The notes: generated by a model not told the origin, from the letters alone. A stretch of DNA of 64,000 nucleotides from Halomonas sp. JB37 (GCF_002332255.1 NZ_NRGW01000001.1:1302001-1366000), one strand, 5' to 3'. Positions 38,538 to 47,427 are shown, counted from the first letter of the stretch. Numbers and translations are program-made.

Positions 38538-39199
38538 GTGGAATATGGCTGCTAGACCGGCACGTGGCGCTGTTTAGCGGCTCGCTACGCACGTTGCTGC
38601 GTCGTGAAAGCGACCGGAGGCGTTGTGCTGGCTCCCCCTACGCCTGGCTATTTCAACCCTACATGGGAGAAGAGCTGGTGGCGCTCACCTGTTGTGTAAC
38701 GCCAACAGGGTCATCACCGGTCATTAGCTTGGCGGCTATCGTGTTTAATCAGCAACGGATACTGACCAGCCAGGCCTTTGTGCTGACGTTAGGCACGCCG
38801 GGCCAGGCTGATAATGCGTCGCTGCGCCGCCATCGCCTGCTGTGGCAAGCAGGTGAGATAACGGCGCCAAGCAGCGGTAACTTAAGTGCGTTAGTGGAGT
38901 TCATCGGTAATCGCCCCGTTGTGGGCTGGCAGTTGGATCAGCGAATTGGAGCGCTCAATGCGCTGCTAAGCGCGCGCCTAAACTTTGAGCTGCCTAATGC
39001 CCAGGTCGATGTGGCGAAATTACACCAGCGCCAGCTACGGCGCGTGCATCCTGAGGTTGACGCGCCAAGCAGCTTTGCCCAGGCGCTGGCCTGCTGGCAG
39101 GTGCCCGCAATGGGGGCTGCCCAAGGCATATTAGGTGAGGCCACGGCTAGCGCACTGCTGTACATGCGCCTGCAGCGCGTTATGGCAGAGGCTATTTAG
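38534..39199 (+). CDS. DnaQ/exonuclease-like protein, apparently without catalytic residues
   Basis: A 221-residue protein that occupies the place of the 3'-5' exonuclease usually found after DUF294 genes. The exonuclease fold can be traced: a strand near ELVALTCCVTPTG, a second near NRPVVGWQLDQRIGALN and a C-terminal LGEATASALLYMRLQ helix. By eye the acidic pair of motif I is Thr/Cys, the Asp of motif II is not in place, and the His/Asp of motif III are Gln/Glu. If right, it is a non-catalytic member that may act as a partner or nucleic-acid binder. The GTG start overlaps the upstream stop. The assignment is inference from context plus weak motif similarity. Confidence 0.6.
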   Translation: MSGIWLLDRHVALFSGSLRTLLRRESDRRRCAGSPYAWLFQPYMGEELVALTCCVTPTGSSPVISLAAIVFNQQRILTSQAFVLTLGTPGQADNASLRRHRLLWQAGEITAPSSGNLSALVEFIGNRPVVGWQLDQRIGALNALLSARLNFELPNAQVDVAKLHQRQLRRVHPEVDAPSSFAQALACWQVPAMGAAQGILGEATASALLYMRLQRVMAEAI

Positions 39200-39313
39200 A
39201 CAAGGGTTGGCGCCGAGCGGCGAGGTTGAATGTTGGGTCAATGCAGCGAGTGTTGCTAGAATGGCAGCTGCTTTTCATTTTCAGCATCTTTCACCCTCGG
39301 TAGTGCCTATACC

Positions 39314-40225
39314 ATGCAATCTCTTCATCATTTTGATCCTCATCTTTCCTCGGCTCACGTTAATCCTGCGCAGGGCGCCTCAGAGGATTTTGCTGGCGCC
39401 AAGAAAAAGCGCGAATTTAACAAACTGCAAAAGCGTTTACGCCGAGAAGTGGGCAATGCGATTATTGATTATCAAATGATCAATGAGGGTGACCGCATAA
39501 TGGTGTGCCTGTCTGGTGGTAAAGACAGTTACACCATGCTGGAAATTTTGCGCAATTTACAGCGCAGCGCGCCGATCAATTTTTCGCTGATAGCGGTCAA
39601 CTTAGATCAAAAGCAGCCGGGTTTTCCTGAGCACGTGCTGCCTGCCTATCTGGATAAGCAAGGCGTGGAGTATCACATTGTGGAGCGTGATACCTACTCG
39701 GTGGTGAAGGAGAAAACGCCCGAAGGTAAAACCACCTGCGCACTGTGTTCACGCCTACGGCGTGGTTCGCTGTATGGTTTTGCTGAAGAGATTGGGGCCA
39801 ATAAGATTGCTTTAGGGCATCACCGCGAAGATATTCTTGAGACGCTTTTTCTGAATATGTTTTTCGGCGGCAGCTTGAAGGCAATGCCCCCTAAGCTCCT
39901 GTCCGATGACGGTAAAAACATGGTCATTCGGCCGCTGGCCTACTGCAAAGAAGCCGATATTGCTGAATTCTCGCGACTAATGGAATTCCCGATTATCCCC
40001 TGCAATTTGTGTGGCTCTCAGCCCAATATGCAGCGCCAAGTGGTCAAAGAAATGCTCGCCGAATGGGATGAGAAATTCCCCGGCCGCCTGGAAAGCATGT
40101 TCAAAGCCGTTACCAACATTGCGCCATCACAGTTGGCAGACCGCAGCCTTTTCAATTTCGAAGGCTTAGAGGCCAAGCAAGCGGAGTTGATGGCGGGGCG
40201 TATCCAGGCCTTTAACGTTGGCTAG
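39314..40225 (+). CDS. ttcA: tRNA 2-thiocytidine biosynthesis protein TtcA
   Basis: TtcA thiolates C32 of several tRNAs using ATP and an iron-sulfur cluster. The PP-loop [11 protein letters not shown] lies near residue 69, followed by the cysteine pair CALC (about 140) and a third cysteine in [13 protein letters not shown], which together make the cluster site. Length 303 (E. coli 311). The region before residue 30 is variable, and the ATG lacks a strong ribosome site, so a slightly later start cannot be ruled out. Sulfur could come through a TusA-independent route; the two genes are not adjacent. Confidence 0.94.
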   Translation: MQSLHHFDPHLSSAHVNPAQGASEDFAGAKKKREFNKLQKRLRREVGNAIIDYQMINEGDRIMVCLSGGKDSYTMLEILRNLQRSAPINFSLIAVNLDQKQPGFPEHVLPAYLDKQGVEYHIVERDTYSVVKEKTPEGKTTCALCSRLRRGSLYGFAEEIGANKIALGHHREDILETLFLNMFFGGSLKAMPPKLLSDDGKNMVIRPLAYCKEADIAEFSRLMEFPIIPCNLCGSQPNMQRQVVKEMLAEWDEKFPGRLESMFKAVTNIAPSQLADRSLFNFEGLEAKQAELMAGRIQAFNVG

Positions 40226-40251
40226 CCTAATTGAATAGCTAGGAGCCGTGC

Positions 40252-40974
40252 GTGTCACACTATGCGTTATCTGGATATAACACGGTACGCCCTGAGGCTT
40301 TGAGCGACGCGTTTCGCCGCCAGCCAGCGGGGCGTTTTTTGGTGCAAGATAGGGGGCCGCTCTCAGTACATGGCGAGGCCAAGGTAGGGCGATTACTGTT
40401 TGCCCACGGGGCGGGGGCCGGCCAGCAGTCAGCGTTCATGCAGCAATTTGTCACTTCTTTGGCCCAGCAGGGAGTGCAAGTGCTGTGTATCGACTTTCCG
40501 TATATGCAGCAGATGCAAGAGTCGGGTAAGCGCCGACCGCCTCCGCCAATTGCCCAAACACTTGTGCAGTTGACTGAGTGGCATGCATTGCTCAGCCCAC
40601 TGTCGGCGCTTCCTTTGTGGGTCGGGGGGAAATCAATGGGAGGGCGTGTGGCAACGCTGCTAGCGAGCCAGCAGGCATGTCCTGGGGTCGTGGTGGCTGG
40701 CTATCCGTTTCATCCGCCTAAAGCGCCTGACAAGCTTCGACTGGACCACTGGCCAGCCATTGAGTGCCCTTTGCTTGTTTTACAAGGCGAGAGAGACCCG
40801 TTCGGCACCCGCAATGACGTCGCAAGCTATGATTTGCCAGCCAATGCCCACCTCGCATGGCTAGAAGATGGCGACCATGATTTCAGGCCTCGCCGCTCTT
40901 CTGGCCAAACGCATAAGGTTTTGATTGACGAAGCGACCCAAATTGCGGCATCCTTCGTCCGCGCTTACGGCTAA
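40252..40974 (+). CDS. Alpha/beta hydrolase, KANL3/Tex30-like
   Basis: A 240-residue alpha/beta-hydrolase fold protein. It has the oxyanion segment LLFAHGAGAGQQSAFMQ, the nucleophile elbow GGKSMGGRVA with its serine at about 131, the LVLQGERDPFGTR acid loop and a final histidine in LEDGDHDFRPRR. This set matches the KANL3/Tex30 (dienelactone-hydrolase-like) group, whose substrates are unknown. AGGAG lies 7 bases before the GTG start. It follows ttcA by 26 bases. Confidence 0.82.
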   Translation: MSHYALSGYNTVRPEALSDAFRRQPAGRFLVQDRGPLSVHGEAKVGRLLFAHGAGAGQQSAFMQQFVTSLAQQGVQVLCIDFPYMQQMQESGKRRPPPPIAQTLVQLTEWHALLSPLSALPLWVGGKSMGGRVATLLASQQACPGVVVAGYPFHPPKAPDKLRLDHWPAIECPLLVLQGERDPFGTRNDVASYDLPANAHLAWLEDGDHDFRPRRSSGQTHKVLIDEATQIAASFVRAYG

Positions 40975-41043
40975 GGCTTCACAGAAGCAGAGCAGCACGC
41001 GGGTTTAAAGCATCGTTTTAAGAACAGTTTTAAACGTAGCATG

Positions 41044-41071
41044 TTGACATTGAACAAGTCTTCTGTAGAAT
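41044..41071 (+). promoter_or_regulatory. Strong sigma-70 promoter of the tRNA-Val/Asp cluster
   Basis: A consensus TTGACA is followed after 16 bases by TAGAAT, 19 bases before the first tRNA-Val. Confidence 0.8.
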
Positions 41072-41090
41072 TCAGCGCCACGTGTCCAGC

Positions 41091-41166
41091 GGGTGGTTAG
41101 CTCAGTTGGTAGAGCACCAGCCTTACAAGCTGGGGGTCACTGGTTCGAACCCAGTACCACCCACCA
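41091..41166 (+). tRNA. tRNA-Val (anticodon TAC)
   Basis: A GGGTGGT/ACCACCC acceptor, CCAGC/GCTGG anticodon stem with loop CTTACAA, a GGTTCGAAC T-loop and an encoded CCA. First gene of a five-tRNA cluster. Confidence 0.98.
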
Positions 41167-41250
41167 TCTTAGATGGTAAAGATACGTTGTAGGAAAAGCA
41201 GTAATAGCGTAATAGTAAGACAAGTGAAATTAAGTATTGATGTGCATAAC

Positions 41251-41327
41251 GGACCGGTAGTTCAGTCGGTTAGAATGCCGGCCTGTCACGCCGGAGGTCG
41301 CGAGTTCGAGTCTCGTCCGGTCCGCCA
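41251..41327 (+). tRNA. tRNA-Asp (anticodon GTC)
   Basis: 77 nt with GGACCGG/CCGGTCC acceptor, anticodon loop CTGTCAC, T-loop GTTCGAGTC and encoded CCA. Confidence 0.98.
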
Positions 41328-41427
41328 ACATCACATCGCTACCCAGCTTGCATACTGTTTCACTGATGCTGTTGTAACAAAGATGTTTTAGAATAGATGT
41401 TGCAGTAAAAGTATGTTATCGCACTTC

Positions 41428-41504
41428 GGACCGGTAGTTCAGTCGGTTAGAATGCCGGCCTGTCACGCCGGAGGTCGCGAGTTCGAGTCTCGTCCGGTCC
41501 GCCA
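41428..41504 (+). tRNA. tRNA-Asp (anticodon GTC), second copy
   Basis: Identical to the tRNA-Asp at 41251, but with different flanking sequence. Confidence 0.98.
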
Positions 41505-41534
41505 CGATAACACTGATGGATAGTAAGCTAGATT

Positions 41535-41610
41535 GGGTGGTTAGCTCAGTTGGTAGAGCACCAGCCTTACAAGCTGGGGGTCACTGGTTCGAACCCAGTA
41601 CCACCCACCA
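41535..41610 (+). tRNA. tRNA-Val (anticodon TAC), second copy
   Basis: Identical to the tRNA-Val at 41091, and followed by the same 84-base spacer. Confidence 0.98.
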
Positions 41611-41694
41611 TCTTAGATGGTAAAGATACGTTGTAGGAAAAGCAGTAATAGCGTAATAGTAAGACAAGTGAAATTAAGTATTGATGTGCATAAC

Positions 41695-41771
41695 GGACCG
41701 GTAGTTCAGTCGGTTAGAATGCCGGCCTGTCACGCCGGAGGTCGCGAGTTCGAGTCTCGTCCGGTCCGCCA
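41695..41771 (+). tRNA. tRNA-Asp (anticodon GTC), third copy
   Basis: Identical to the other two tRNA-Asp genes. Last gene of the cluster. Confidence 0.98.
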
Positions 41772-41832
41772 TTAAAGCACTTAAGATGTCGTAATGATGT
41801 AAAAGCTATATCGGCATTAGCCGAACAAATTC

Positions 41833-41865
41833 AAAAAAGCCCGGATCATTGATCCGGGCTTTTTT
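41833..41865. terminator. Bidirectional terminator after the tRNA cluster
   Basis: GCCCGGATC/GATCCGGGC with a 3-base loop is flanked by A6 and T6, so it can serve both the tRNA transcript and the converging glc operon. Confidence 0.92.
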
Positions 41866-41897
41866 ATTGCGTCTACCCGCTTAGCGGCGCGCGAGTA

Positions 41898-42299
41898 TTA
41901 AGCAATGGCGCTAACGGCCGCCTTAGCAATTTGCACATCTTGCTCAGGTTTGACGCCTGAAATGCCGACGGCACCCACTACATGACCATCGACAATAATC
42001 GGCACGCCTCCTGAGAGAAGACCTTGCAGCGGCGCAGAAATAAACGCAGTGCGTCCGCCGTTGATCATCTCTTCGAATACCTGTGTCTCTTTACGGCCTA
42101 GCGCTGCGCTGCGCGCTTTCTGCGTAGCTACTTCAGCGCTGAAGGGGGCAGCACCATCTAAACGGCGCAGGCCCAGCAGGTGGCCGCCGTCGTCAGTTAC
42201 CGCGATGGTCACGGGCCAGCTATTGCTATCGGCTTCTTTCTGTGCAGCATCCAGTACGCTAATCACATCGGCTTGGGCAAGAATGGCTTTTGTTTGCAT
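41898..42299 (-). CDS. glcG: GlcG/HbpS-family heme-binding-like protein
   Basis: A 133-residue DUF336 protein and last gene of the glcDEFG operon. Family features are ITVVDDGGHL-like ITVAVTDDGG context, QKARSAALGRKET and the GGVPIIVDGHVVGAVGISG turn. HbpS relatives bind heme and protect against oxidative damage; the role of GlcG in glycolate use is not established. It lies 86 bases after glcF. A second paralogue is at 47428. Confidence 0.88.
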   Translation of the reverse strand: MQTKAILAQADVISVLDAAQKEADSNSWPVTIAVTDDGGHLLGLRRLDGAAPFSAEVATQKARSAALGRKETQVFEEMINGGRTAFISAPLQGLLSGGVPIIVDGHVVGAVGISGVKPEQDVQIAKAAVSAIA

Positions 42300-42385
42300 G
42301 GTGTAATCCTTTTTAAGGGAGGGAGTGAGTCGCCGCGCTATTAAGTAGCAGCGCGGCGCAGGGGTTAAGTTTTAAAAGCTAAGGG

Positions 42386-43618
42386 TTAGGGAAGTGCTGC
42401 ATCGACGATTTCTACCCAGTGGCGCACTGGGGTTCGGTTTGCGCCGGCAAGGTGCGTCTGGCAGCCGATATTGGCCGTGACAATAACGTCCGGCTTGCCT
42501 GCCTCAAGTGCATTGAGTTTATTGTCACGCAGCTGCGTGGCAAGCTCAGGCTGAGTAATAGAATATGTGCCCGCCGACCCACAGCAAAGGTGCCCATCCT
42601 GAACAGGCGTTAAAGAGAAACCTAGCTTAGTAAGCACGCCTTCGACCGCTCCATTGAGTTTCTGAGCGTGCTGTAGCGTACACGGGCAGTGAAAGGCCAG
42701 CCGCTTTGAGTCGTTAACGTTCAACGCCTCTAGCGGCTCATCGCGCAAGATTTCGACAATATCTTTAGCCAGAGCGCTGACCTTTTCCGCTTTCACCGCG
42801 TAGCTGGGGTCATCCTTGAGCATGTAACCATACTCTTTAATAAAGGCGCCGCAGCCACTGGCGGTTTGTACAATAGCTTCGGTGCCTTGTTCAATGTACG
42901 GCCACCAGGCGTCGATGTTGGCGCGCATGCGGGTGCGGCCGTCGTCTTGGGCGTTGAGGTGAAAATCCACCGCGCCACAGCAGCCTGCTTCAGAAACAGG
43001 CGTTACGCTAATACCTAAACGATCAAGTATGCGCGCGGTAGCGGCATTGGTATTCGGTGACAGCCCCGGCTGTACGCACCCTTCTAGCATTAATACTTGG
43101 CGAGCGTGGCTGTGGGCATCGGGGCGAGTACCGGCATCCACGGGGGCCGTAGGCATTTTACTGCGCAGCTTGGCAGGCACCAGCGGTTTAAAGGTTTGCC
43201 CAAGCTTCAAGAGCGCTTGAAAGCGTTTAGGATCAACCATCATCTTGCGCAGTACGTAGCGCTGAGCCCGCTCACCGGGCGGGCGGGGTACGCGGCGCTC
43301 AATTTCAGCACGCCCAATGTTAAGCAGCTTATGGTACTCCACGCCCGAAGGGCAGGTGGTTTCACAGTTAAGACACGTCAGGCAGCGGTCAAGGTGTAGG
43401 CGAGTCTCATCGGTGACCTGGTCGTCATCGTCGCGGCTTTCGAGCAACTCCTTCATTAAATAGATGCGTCCACGCGGGCCGTCGCGCTCATCGCCTAGCA
43501 GTTGATACGTTGGGCAAGTGGCGTTGCAAAAGCCGCAGTGAACGCAGGTGCGTAAAATGCGCTCCGCTTCCTGAATATGCGGCTTTTGACGATCGGCATC
43601 GGTAAAGTGCGTCTGCAT
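42386..43618 (-). CDS. glcF: Glycolate oxidase iron-sulfur subunit GlcF
   Basis: GlcF passes electrons from the FAD subunits of glycolate oxidase to the membrane quinone pool. Two [4Fe-4S] ferredoxin motifs are CVHCGFCNATCPTY (about 26-39) and CLTCLNCETTCPSG (about 79-92). The C-terminal half has two CCG domains (EAGCCGAVDFHL and HLCCGSAGTYS). Length 410 agrees with E. coli GlcF (407). It follows glcE by 16 bases. Confidence 0.94.
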   Translation of the reverse strand: MQTHFTDADRQKPHIQEAERILRTCVHCGFCNATCPTYQLLGDERDGPRGRIYLMKELLESRDDDDQVTDETRLHLDRCLTCLNCETTCPSGVEYHKLLNIGRAEIERRVPRPPGERAQRYVLRKMMVDPKRFQALLKLGQTFKPLVPAKLRSKMPTAPVDAGTRPDAHSHARQVLMLEGCVQPGLSPNTNAATARILDRLGISVTPVSEAGCCGAVDFHLNAQDDGRTRMRANIDAWWPYIEQGTEAIVQTASGCGAFIKEYGYMLKDDPSYAVKAEKVSALAKDIVEILRDEPLEALNVNDSKRLAFHCPCTLQHAQKLNGAVEGVLTKLGFSLTPVQDGHLCCGSAGTYSITQPELATQLRDNKLNALEAGKPDVIVTANIGCQTHLAGANRTPVRHWVEIVDAALP

Positions 43619-43634
43619 ATGTCAGCTCTCCTGA

Positions 43635-44735
43635 TTAAAACGCCGCATAAAGACGACCGGGATTAAATATGCCATGGGCATCCAGTTCCGCCTTCAGGTT
43701 ACGATGATATTTTTCCACTACCGCGTTTAGCGGTGTGAAGGGATCTACGGCGCCGCCCTGGGAATGAGGTGTGTAGCAGGTCGCATGGCCGCCCGCGGCG
43801 TTGCAGGTAGCGCGCAGCGTGTTTGCATCCAACGTTGTCTTTACCCAGCGCTGGCTGCCCGCCCAGTCGTAAAAGATATTTGTTTCAGGAATATCCAAGG
43901 CTAGAGGCGCCGTGTTCGGCGGCAGCGATAGGCGCCACAGCGCTTGATCATCGTCGGGCTGAAAGAACGTGTGAGTATGATCGCGTAGCTCGCGCCAGAA
44001 ACTGGCATCAAGCGACTCACCGCCCAAGCGTTCCTGCGTCGCTTGAACCGAGCTTTTGCCGCCCTCTAAGCGTAGAAACAGCTCGCCGTGATGCCAGGCA
44101 GCCGCCGTGATTGGCAGCGGCTGACGGCCCAGTTCGGCGAGTTTTTTGAGCGCATCATCAAGACTGTACGTTAACCGCAGGCTGTGAGTGGCTGTGGGGA
44201 TCGGCAGCACTTTAAAGGAAATGTCGGTCAGTACGCCTAGAGTGCCCTGTGCACCAGCCATTAAGCGCGAAAGATCGTAACCGGCGACATTCTTCATCAC
44301 TTCGCCGCCAAAGCGGAGCAGCTTGCCTTCTTGAGTGATCACTCGCGTGCCCAGCACGAAGTCGCGCACCGCACCCGCCCAGGGGCGGCGAGGTCCGGAA
44401 AGCCCAGTGGCGACGGCGCCACCAATGGTGCTGCTTTCAGCGAATAGTGGTGGCTCGAATGCCAGCATTTGATTCTGCTCTGCTAGTACGGCCTCTAAGT
44501 CATTAATACGCGTGCCAGCGCGCACGGTTACCACTAACTCTACCGGGTCATAGCTCACAATGCCTTTGTGTTCGGCCATTTGCAGTGTTTGGCCTTCCAC
44601 GGGGCGGCCATAAAAAGCGCGGGTGTCTCCGCCTACAATACGTAGCGGGGTGCGTTCGGCATACGCGCTGCGCACCTGTTCGCACAGGGCATCAGCGATA
44701 TCGCGGTCGGCGGCATGCATCGCTCGTTCGGTCAT
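43635..44735 (-). CDS. glcE: Glycolate oxidase FAD-binding subunit GlcE
   Basis: GlcE is the shorter flavin subunit of glycolate oxidase. The PCMH-type FAD domain is visible in LRIVGGDTRAFYG and STIGGAVATGLSGPRRPWAGAVRDFVLG, followed by MKNVAGYDLSRLMAGAQGTLGV. Length 366 (E. coli 350). It lies between glcD (53 bases upstream) and glcF, in the usual order. Confidence 0.94.
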   Translation of the reverse strand: MTERAMHAADRDIADALCEQVRSAYAERTPLRIVGGDTRAFYGRPVEGQTLQMAEHKGIVSYDPVELVVTVRAGTRINDLEAVLAEQNQMLAFEPPLFAESSTIGGAVATGLSGPRRPWAGAVRDFVLGTRVITQEGKLLRFGGEVMKNVAGYDLSRLMAGAQGTLGVLTDISFKVLPIPTATHSLRLTYSLDDALKKLAELGRQPLPITAAAWHHGELFLRLEGGKSSVQATQERLGGESLDASFWRELRDHTHTFFQPDDDQALWRLSLPPNTAPLALDIPETNIFYDWAGSQRWVKTTLDANTLRATCNAAGGHATCYTPHSQGGAVDPFTPLNAVVEKYHRNLKAELDAHGIFNPGRLYAAF

Positions 44736-44788
44736 GGTCTTTCCTAGTTTTGGGTCTTGCCTAGTTATTATCGTGGCTAGGGTAAATG

Positions 44789-46288
44789 TTAAAAACGTGG
44801 CAACTCCGGGTGTGGTAACTCGTTGTTATGCACATGCATCGCACCAAATTCAGCGCAGCGTGCCAGCGTCGGAATGTTCTTACCTGGGTTCAGCAGCCGC
44901 TGTGGATCAAAAGCCGCTTTTAGCGCATGAAAAACACTAATTTCATCCGGCTGGAACTGGCTGCACATTTGGTTGATTTTTTCGCGACCAACGCCATGCT
45001 CGCCGGTGATAGAGCCGCCCACGGCCACGCAGAGCTCAAGAATCTTGCCACCCACCTCTTCGGCAAGCGCCAGCTGGCCCTCTTGGTTGGCATCAAATAG
45101 GATCAGCGGATGCATATTGCCGTCGCCTGCGTGAAACACATTGGCCACGGCTAACCCGCTTTCTTGTGAAAGGGCGGCAATGCCTTTAAGCACCCGGGGA
45201 AGTTCGCGGCGTGGAATCGTGCCATCCATGCAATAGTAATCCGGCGACATACGGCCCACTGCGGGAAAGGCATTTTTACGCCCCGCCCAGAACTTGGCAC
45301 GCTCGACTTCATCGCGAGCCTGCTGGATGTTGGTGGCCCCGGCATCTTCCAATACTCGGCGTACGGTAGCGCAGTCGTCGTCGACATCAGCCTCAACGCC
45401 GTCTAGCTCGCAGAGTAAAATTGCCTCGGCGTCGAGTGGGTAGCCAGCTCTGACAAAATCCTCAGCGGCTTGGATGGCGAGCTTATCCATCATTTCTAGG
45501 CCGCCGGGAATAATGCCTGCGGCAATGATGTCACCAACGGCCCGACCGGCTTTTTCGATGTCATCAAAGCTTGCCATCAGCACTTTAGCCGTTTCCGGTT
45601 TGGGCAATAGCTTGACGGTAATTTCAGTAACTACCCCCAACATGCCTTCTGAACCGTTCATTAGTGCCAGCAGGTCAAAACCGGGCGCATCTAGCGACTC
45701 AGCCCCCAATGTCATGTGCTCGCCCTCAATGGTGAGCACGTCAACGCGCATTACGTTATTCACCGTAAGACCATATTTTAAGCAGTGCACGCCGCCGGCG
45801 TTTTCAGCCACATTGCCGCCAATAGAGCAGGCAATTTGCGATGAAGGGTCGGGCGCGTAGTAGAGCGAGTAGGGCGCGGCGGCTTCAGAAATAGCCAGGT
45901 TGCGCACACCGGGTTGAACACGCGCTAAACGAGCATCAGGGTCGACTTTCAAAATCTTGTTAAAGCGCGACATCACTAGCAGTACACCTTGCTCCAGCGG
46001 CAGCGCGCCGCCTGAAAGCCCGGTGCCTGCACCGCGGGTGACAACGGGTACGCTGAGTGCATGACAGCGTTTGAGCAGCTTTTCCACCTGATCAAGCGAG
46101 TCAGGCAGCGCCACCAACATGGGCAATACGCGATAGGCTGCTAACCCGTCGCACTCAAAAGGTCTCAGGTCTTCCTCACGATGCAGAAGTGTCATTGCGG
46201 GAATGGATTGCTGCAGGTCGTTTAAAACCTCTGCTTTATCACGGCTAACGAGCGGACCATCTAGGCGCTCATCAAAGAGGATATTCAT
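44789..46288 (-). CDS. glcD: Glycolate oxidase catalytic subunit GlcD
   Basis: GlcD oxidises glycolate (and D-lactate) to glyoxylate. FAD-binding motifs are PVVTRGAGTGLSGGALP and GGNVAENAGGVHCLKYG; the C-terminal FAD-oxidase domain has the metal/active-site histidines in NVFHAGDGNMHPLILFD and GEHGVGREK. Length 499 equals E. coli GlcD. It is the first gene of glcDEFG, 213 bases downstream of the GntR regulator on the same strand, and produces the glyoxylate that could feed the aminotransferase at 53.3 kb. Confidence 0.95.
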   Translation of the reverse strand: MNILFDERLDGPLVSRDKAEVLNDLQQSIPAMTLLHREEDLRPFECDGLAAYRVLPMLVALPDSLDQVEKLLKRCHALSVPVVTRGAGTGLSGGALPLEQGVLLVMSRFNKILKVDPDARLARVQPGVRNLAISEAAAPYSLYYAPDPSSQIACSIGGNVAENAGGVHCLKYGLTVNNVMRVDVLTIEGEHMTLGAESLDAPGFDLLALMNGSEGMLGVVTEITVKLLPKPETAKVLMASFDDIEKAGRAVGDIIAAGIIPGGLEMMDKLAIQAAEDFVRAGYPLDAEAILLCELDGVEADVDDDCATVRRVLEDAGATNIQQARDEVERAKFWAGRKNAFPAVGRMSPDYYCMDGTIPRRELPRVLKGIAALSQESGLAVANVFHAGDGNMHPLILFDANQEGQLALAEEVGGKILELCVAVGGSITGEHGVGREKINQMCSQFQPDEISVFHALKAAFDPQRLLNPGKNIPTLARCAEFGAMHVHNNELPHPELPRF

Positions 46289-46501
46289 GATGACATCCCA
46301 TGCTTATTGTCATTAAAGGATAACGCTGGCTATTTTCACGAACATATTTCAGGCACGTGCATATTTCACGTACAGCGCGTTTGCGCCACGTGGTTTCAAT
46401 TTGGGCTTTTTTTGCGCGTCTGTCTAGACCGTGGTGCATTGGTCTTACCATTCATTAGTCGACAGAACGCTTCCTGTGCTGCTGAGTGGCGCTAGGTCCG
46501 C

Positions 46502-47185
46502 TCAGCCGTTAGCGATACTCTTGTCATAATCAGGGTTAATCACGCCCGCTAACGTGGCTACCTCAATTTTATTGCACAAGTGGTCACGCAGGATTTGGCC
46601 TAACAGCGCACCGTCACGCTTTTCGAGCGCCGCCATCATGTTTTCATGATCCTTGACCGCCTGGCTCCAGTAACGCTCGGTCATTTTCTTGGAGTAACGC
46701 ACGCGCTTAACGCGTTGATTTAAGTTGCTATAGGTTTCTTGTAAAACGTCATTATTCGCCGCGGCCAGAATGCTTTCATGAATCTGGCGATTGACCTTGA
46801 AATAGGGCAATAGATCGCGATTACGGTAGTGCTCTAGCATCGTATCGTGGAGCTTTCGAATGGCGCTAATTTCAGCGTCACTTATGTACTCACAGGCAAG
46901 TTCACCGGATAGCCCTTCTAGGGCCGCCATTAAATCGTAAGTGTCTTTAACCTTTTTGAAGGTCAGCTGTACCACCCGTGCGCCTCGGTTGGGCAGCAGC
47001 TCGATAAGGCCTTCGGTGGCGAGCACCTTCAGCGCTTCACGCAAAGGCGTGCGCGATACGCCGAAGCGATCACACAGCTGCTTTTCAGATATTCGTTCTC
47101 CGGGGGAAAGCTCGCCGTGCTCAATGAGTTCGCCAATTCTATCGGCCACTTCGCGATACAAGTTGCGCTGCAATATCTTTGTCAT
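46502..47185 (-). CDS. GntR-family (FadR/FCD) transcriptional regulator
   Basis: A 227-residue regulator. The N-terminal winged helix-turn-helix is ISEKQLCDRFGVSRTPLREALKVLATEGLIELLPNRGARVV; the FCD ligand domain (about 80-215) carries probable metal-ligand residues including the Asp of DTYDLMAALE, the His of NRQIHESIL and the His of DHENMMAAL. It sits upstream of glcD and divergent from the second glcG-like gene, so it may be a GlcC equivalent, the regulator of the TRAP block, or both. Candidate operators are the inverted repeats at 47331, 47356 and 48045. Confidence 0.88.
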   Translation of the reverse strand: MTKILQRNLYREVADRIGELIEHGELSPGERISEKQLCDRFGVSRTPLREALKVLATEGLIELLPNRGARVVQLTFKKVKDTYDLMAALEGLSGELACEYISDAEISAIRKLHDTMLEHYRNRDLLPYFKVNRQIHESILAAANNDVLQETYSNLNQRVKRVRYSKKMTERYWSQAVKDHENMMAALEKRDGALLGQILRDHLCNKIEVATLAGVINPDYDKSIANG

Positions 47186-47330
47186 TCTTCAGTTCCTTGT
47201 CAGTGGCGCACTTGACTTGTTGCCAAGCTACCCAGACCACTTGGATCGTTTGAGCACGATACCATTTGCTTAAACCTAGCGCCGAGTACAGCCGACTTTG
47301 CTTAAAACCGTCTTTGCATAGTGGCTATTA

Positions 47331-47347
47331 TTTGCATGATCTGCAAA
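47331..47347. promoter_or_regulatory. Inverted repeat in the gntR/glcG-like divergent region
   Basis: TTTGCA-TGATC-TGCAAA, a perfect 6-bp palindrome with a 5-base spacer, roughly midway between the divergent starts. Size fits a GntR-dimer site. Confidence 0.45.
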
Positions 47348-47355
47348 AGTAATTA

Positions 47356-47370
47356 TGAATTCAGTATTCA
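47356..47370. promoter_or_regulatory. Operator-like repeat TGAAT-N5-ATTCA, copy 1
   Basis: TGAAT-TCAGT-ATTCA, 58 bases before the glcG-like start. The same arms and spacing recur at 48045 ahead of the TRAP genes. Confidence 0.5.
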
Positions 47371-47427
47371 CGATGTCAGCATTTTGCTGGCGATATTGTC
47401 ATCTTAACAATCACAAAGGTAAAACCG

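Larger units (their letters stand above)
41091..41771 (+). repeat. Exact 237-base duplication inside the tRNA cluster
   Basis: The block tRNA-Val/spacer/tRNA-Asp at 41091-41327 recurs at 41535-41771. The 84-base spacer is also identical as read, which points to a recent duplication or to gene conversion. The units are offset by 444 bases. Confidence 0.9.

Noticed and set aside
41091..41865. tRNA cluster as a genomic-island attachment site
   Set aside because: No integrase, no truncated tRNA copy and no foreign-looking genes follow; the repeats are complete tRNA genes with identical spacers.
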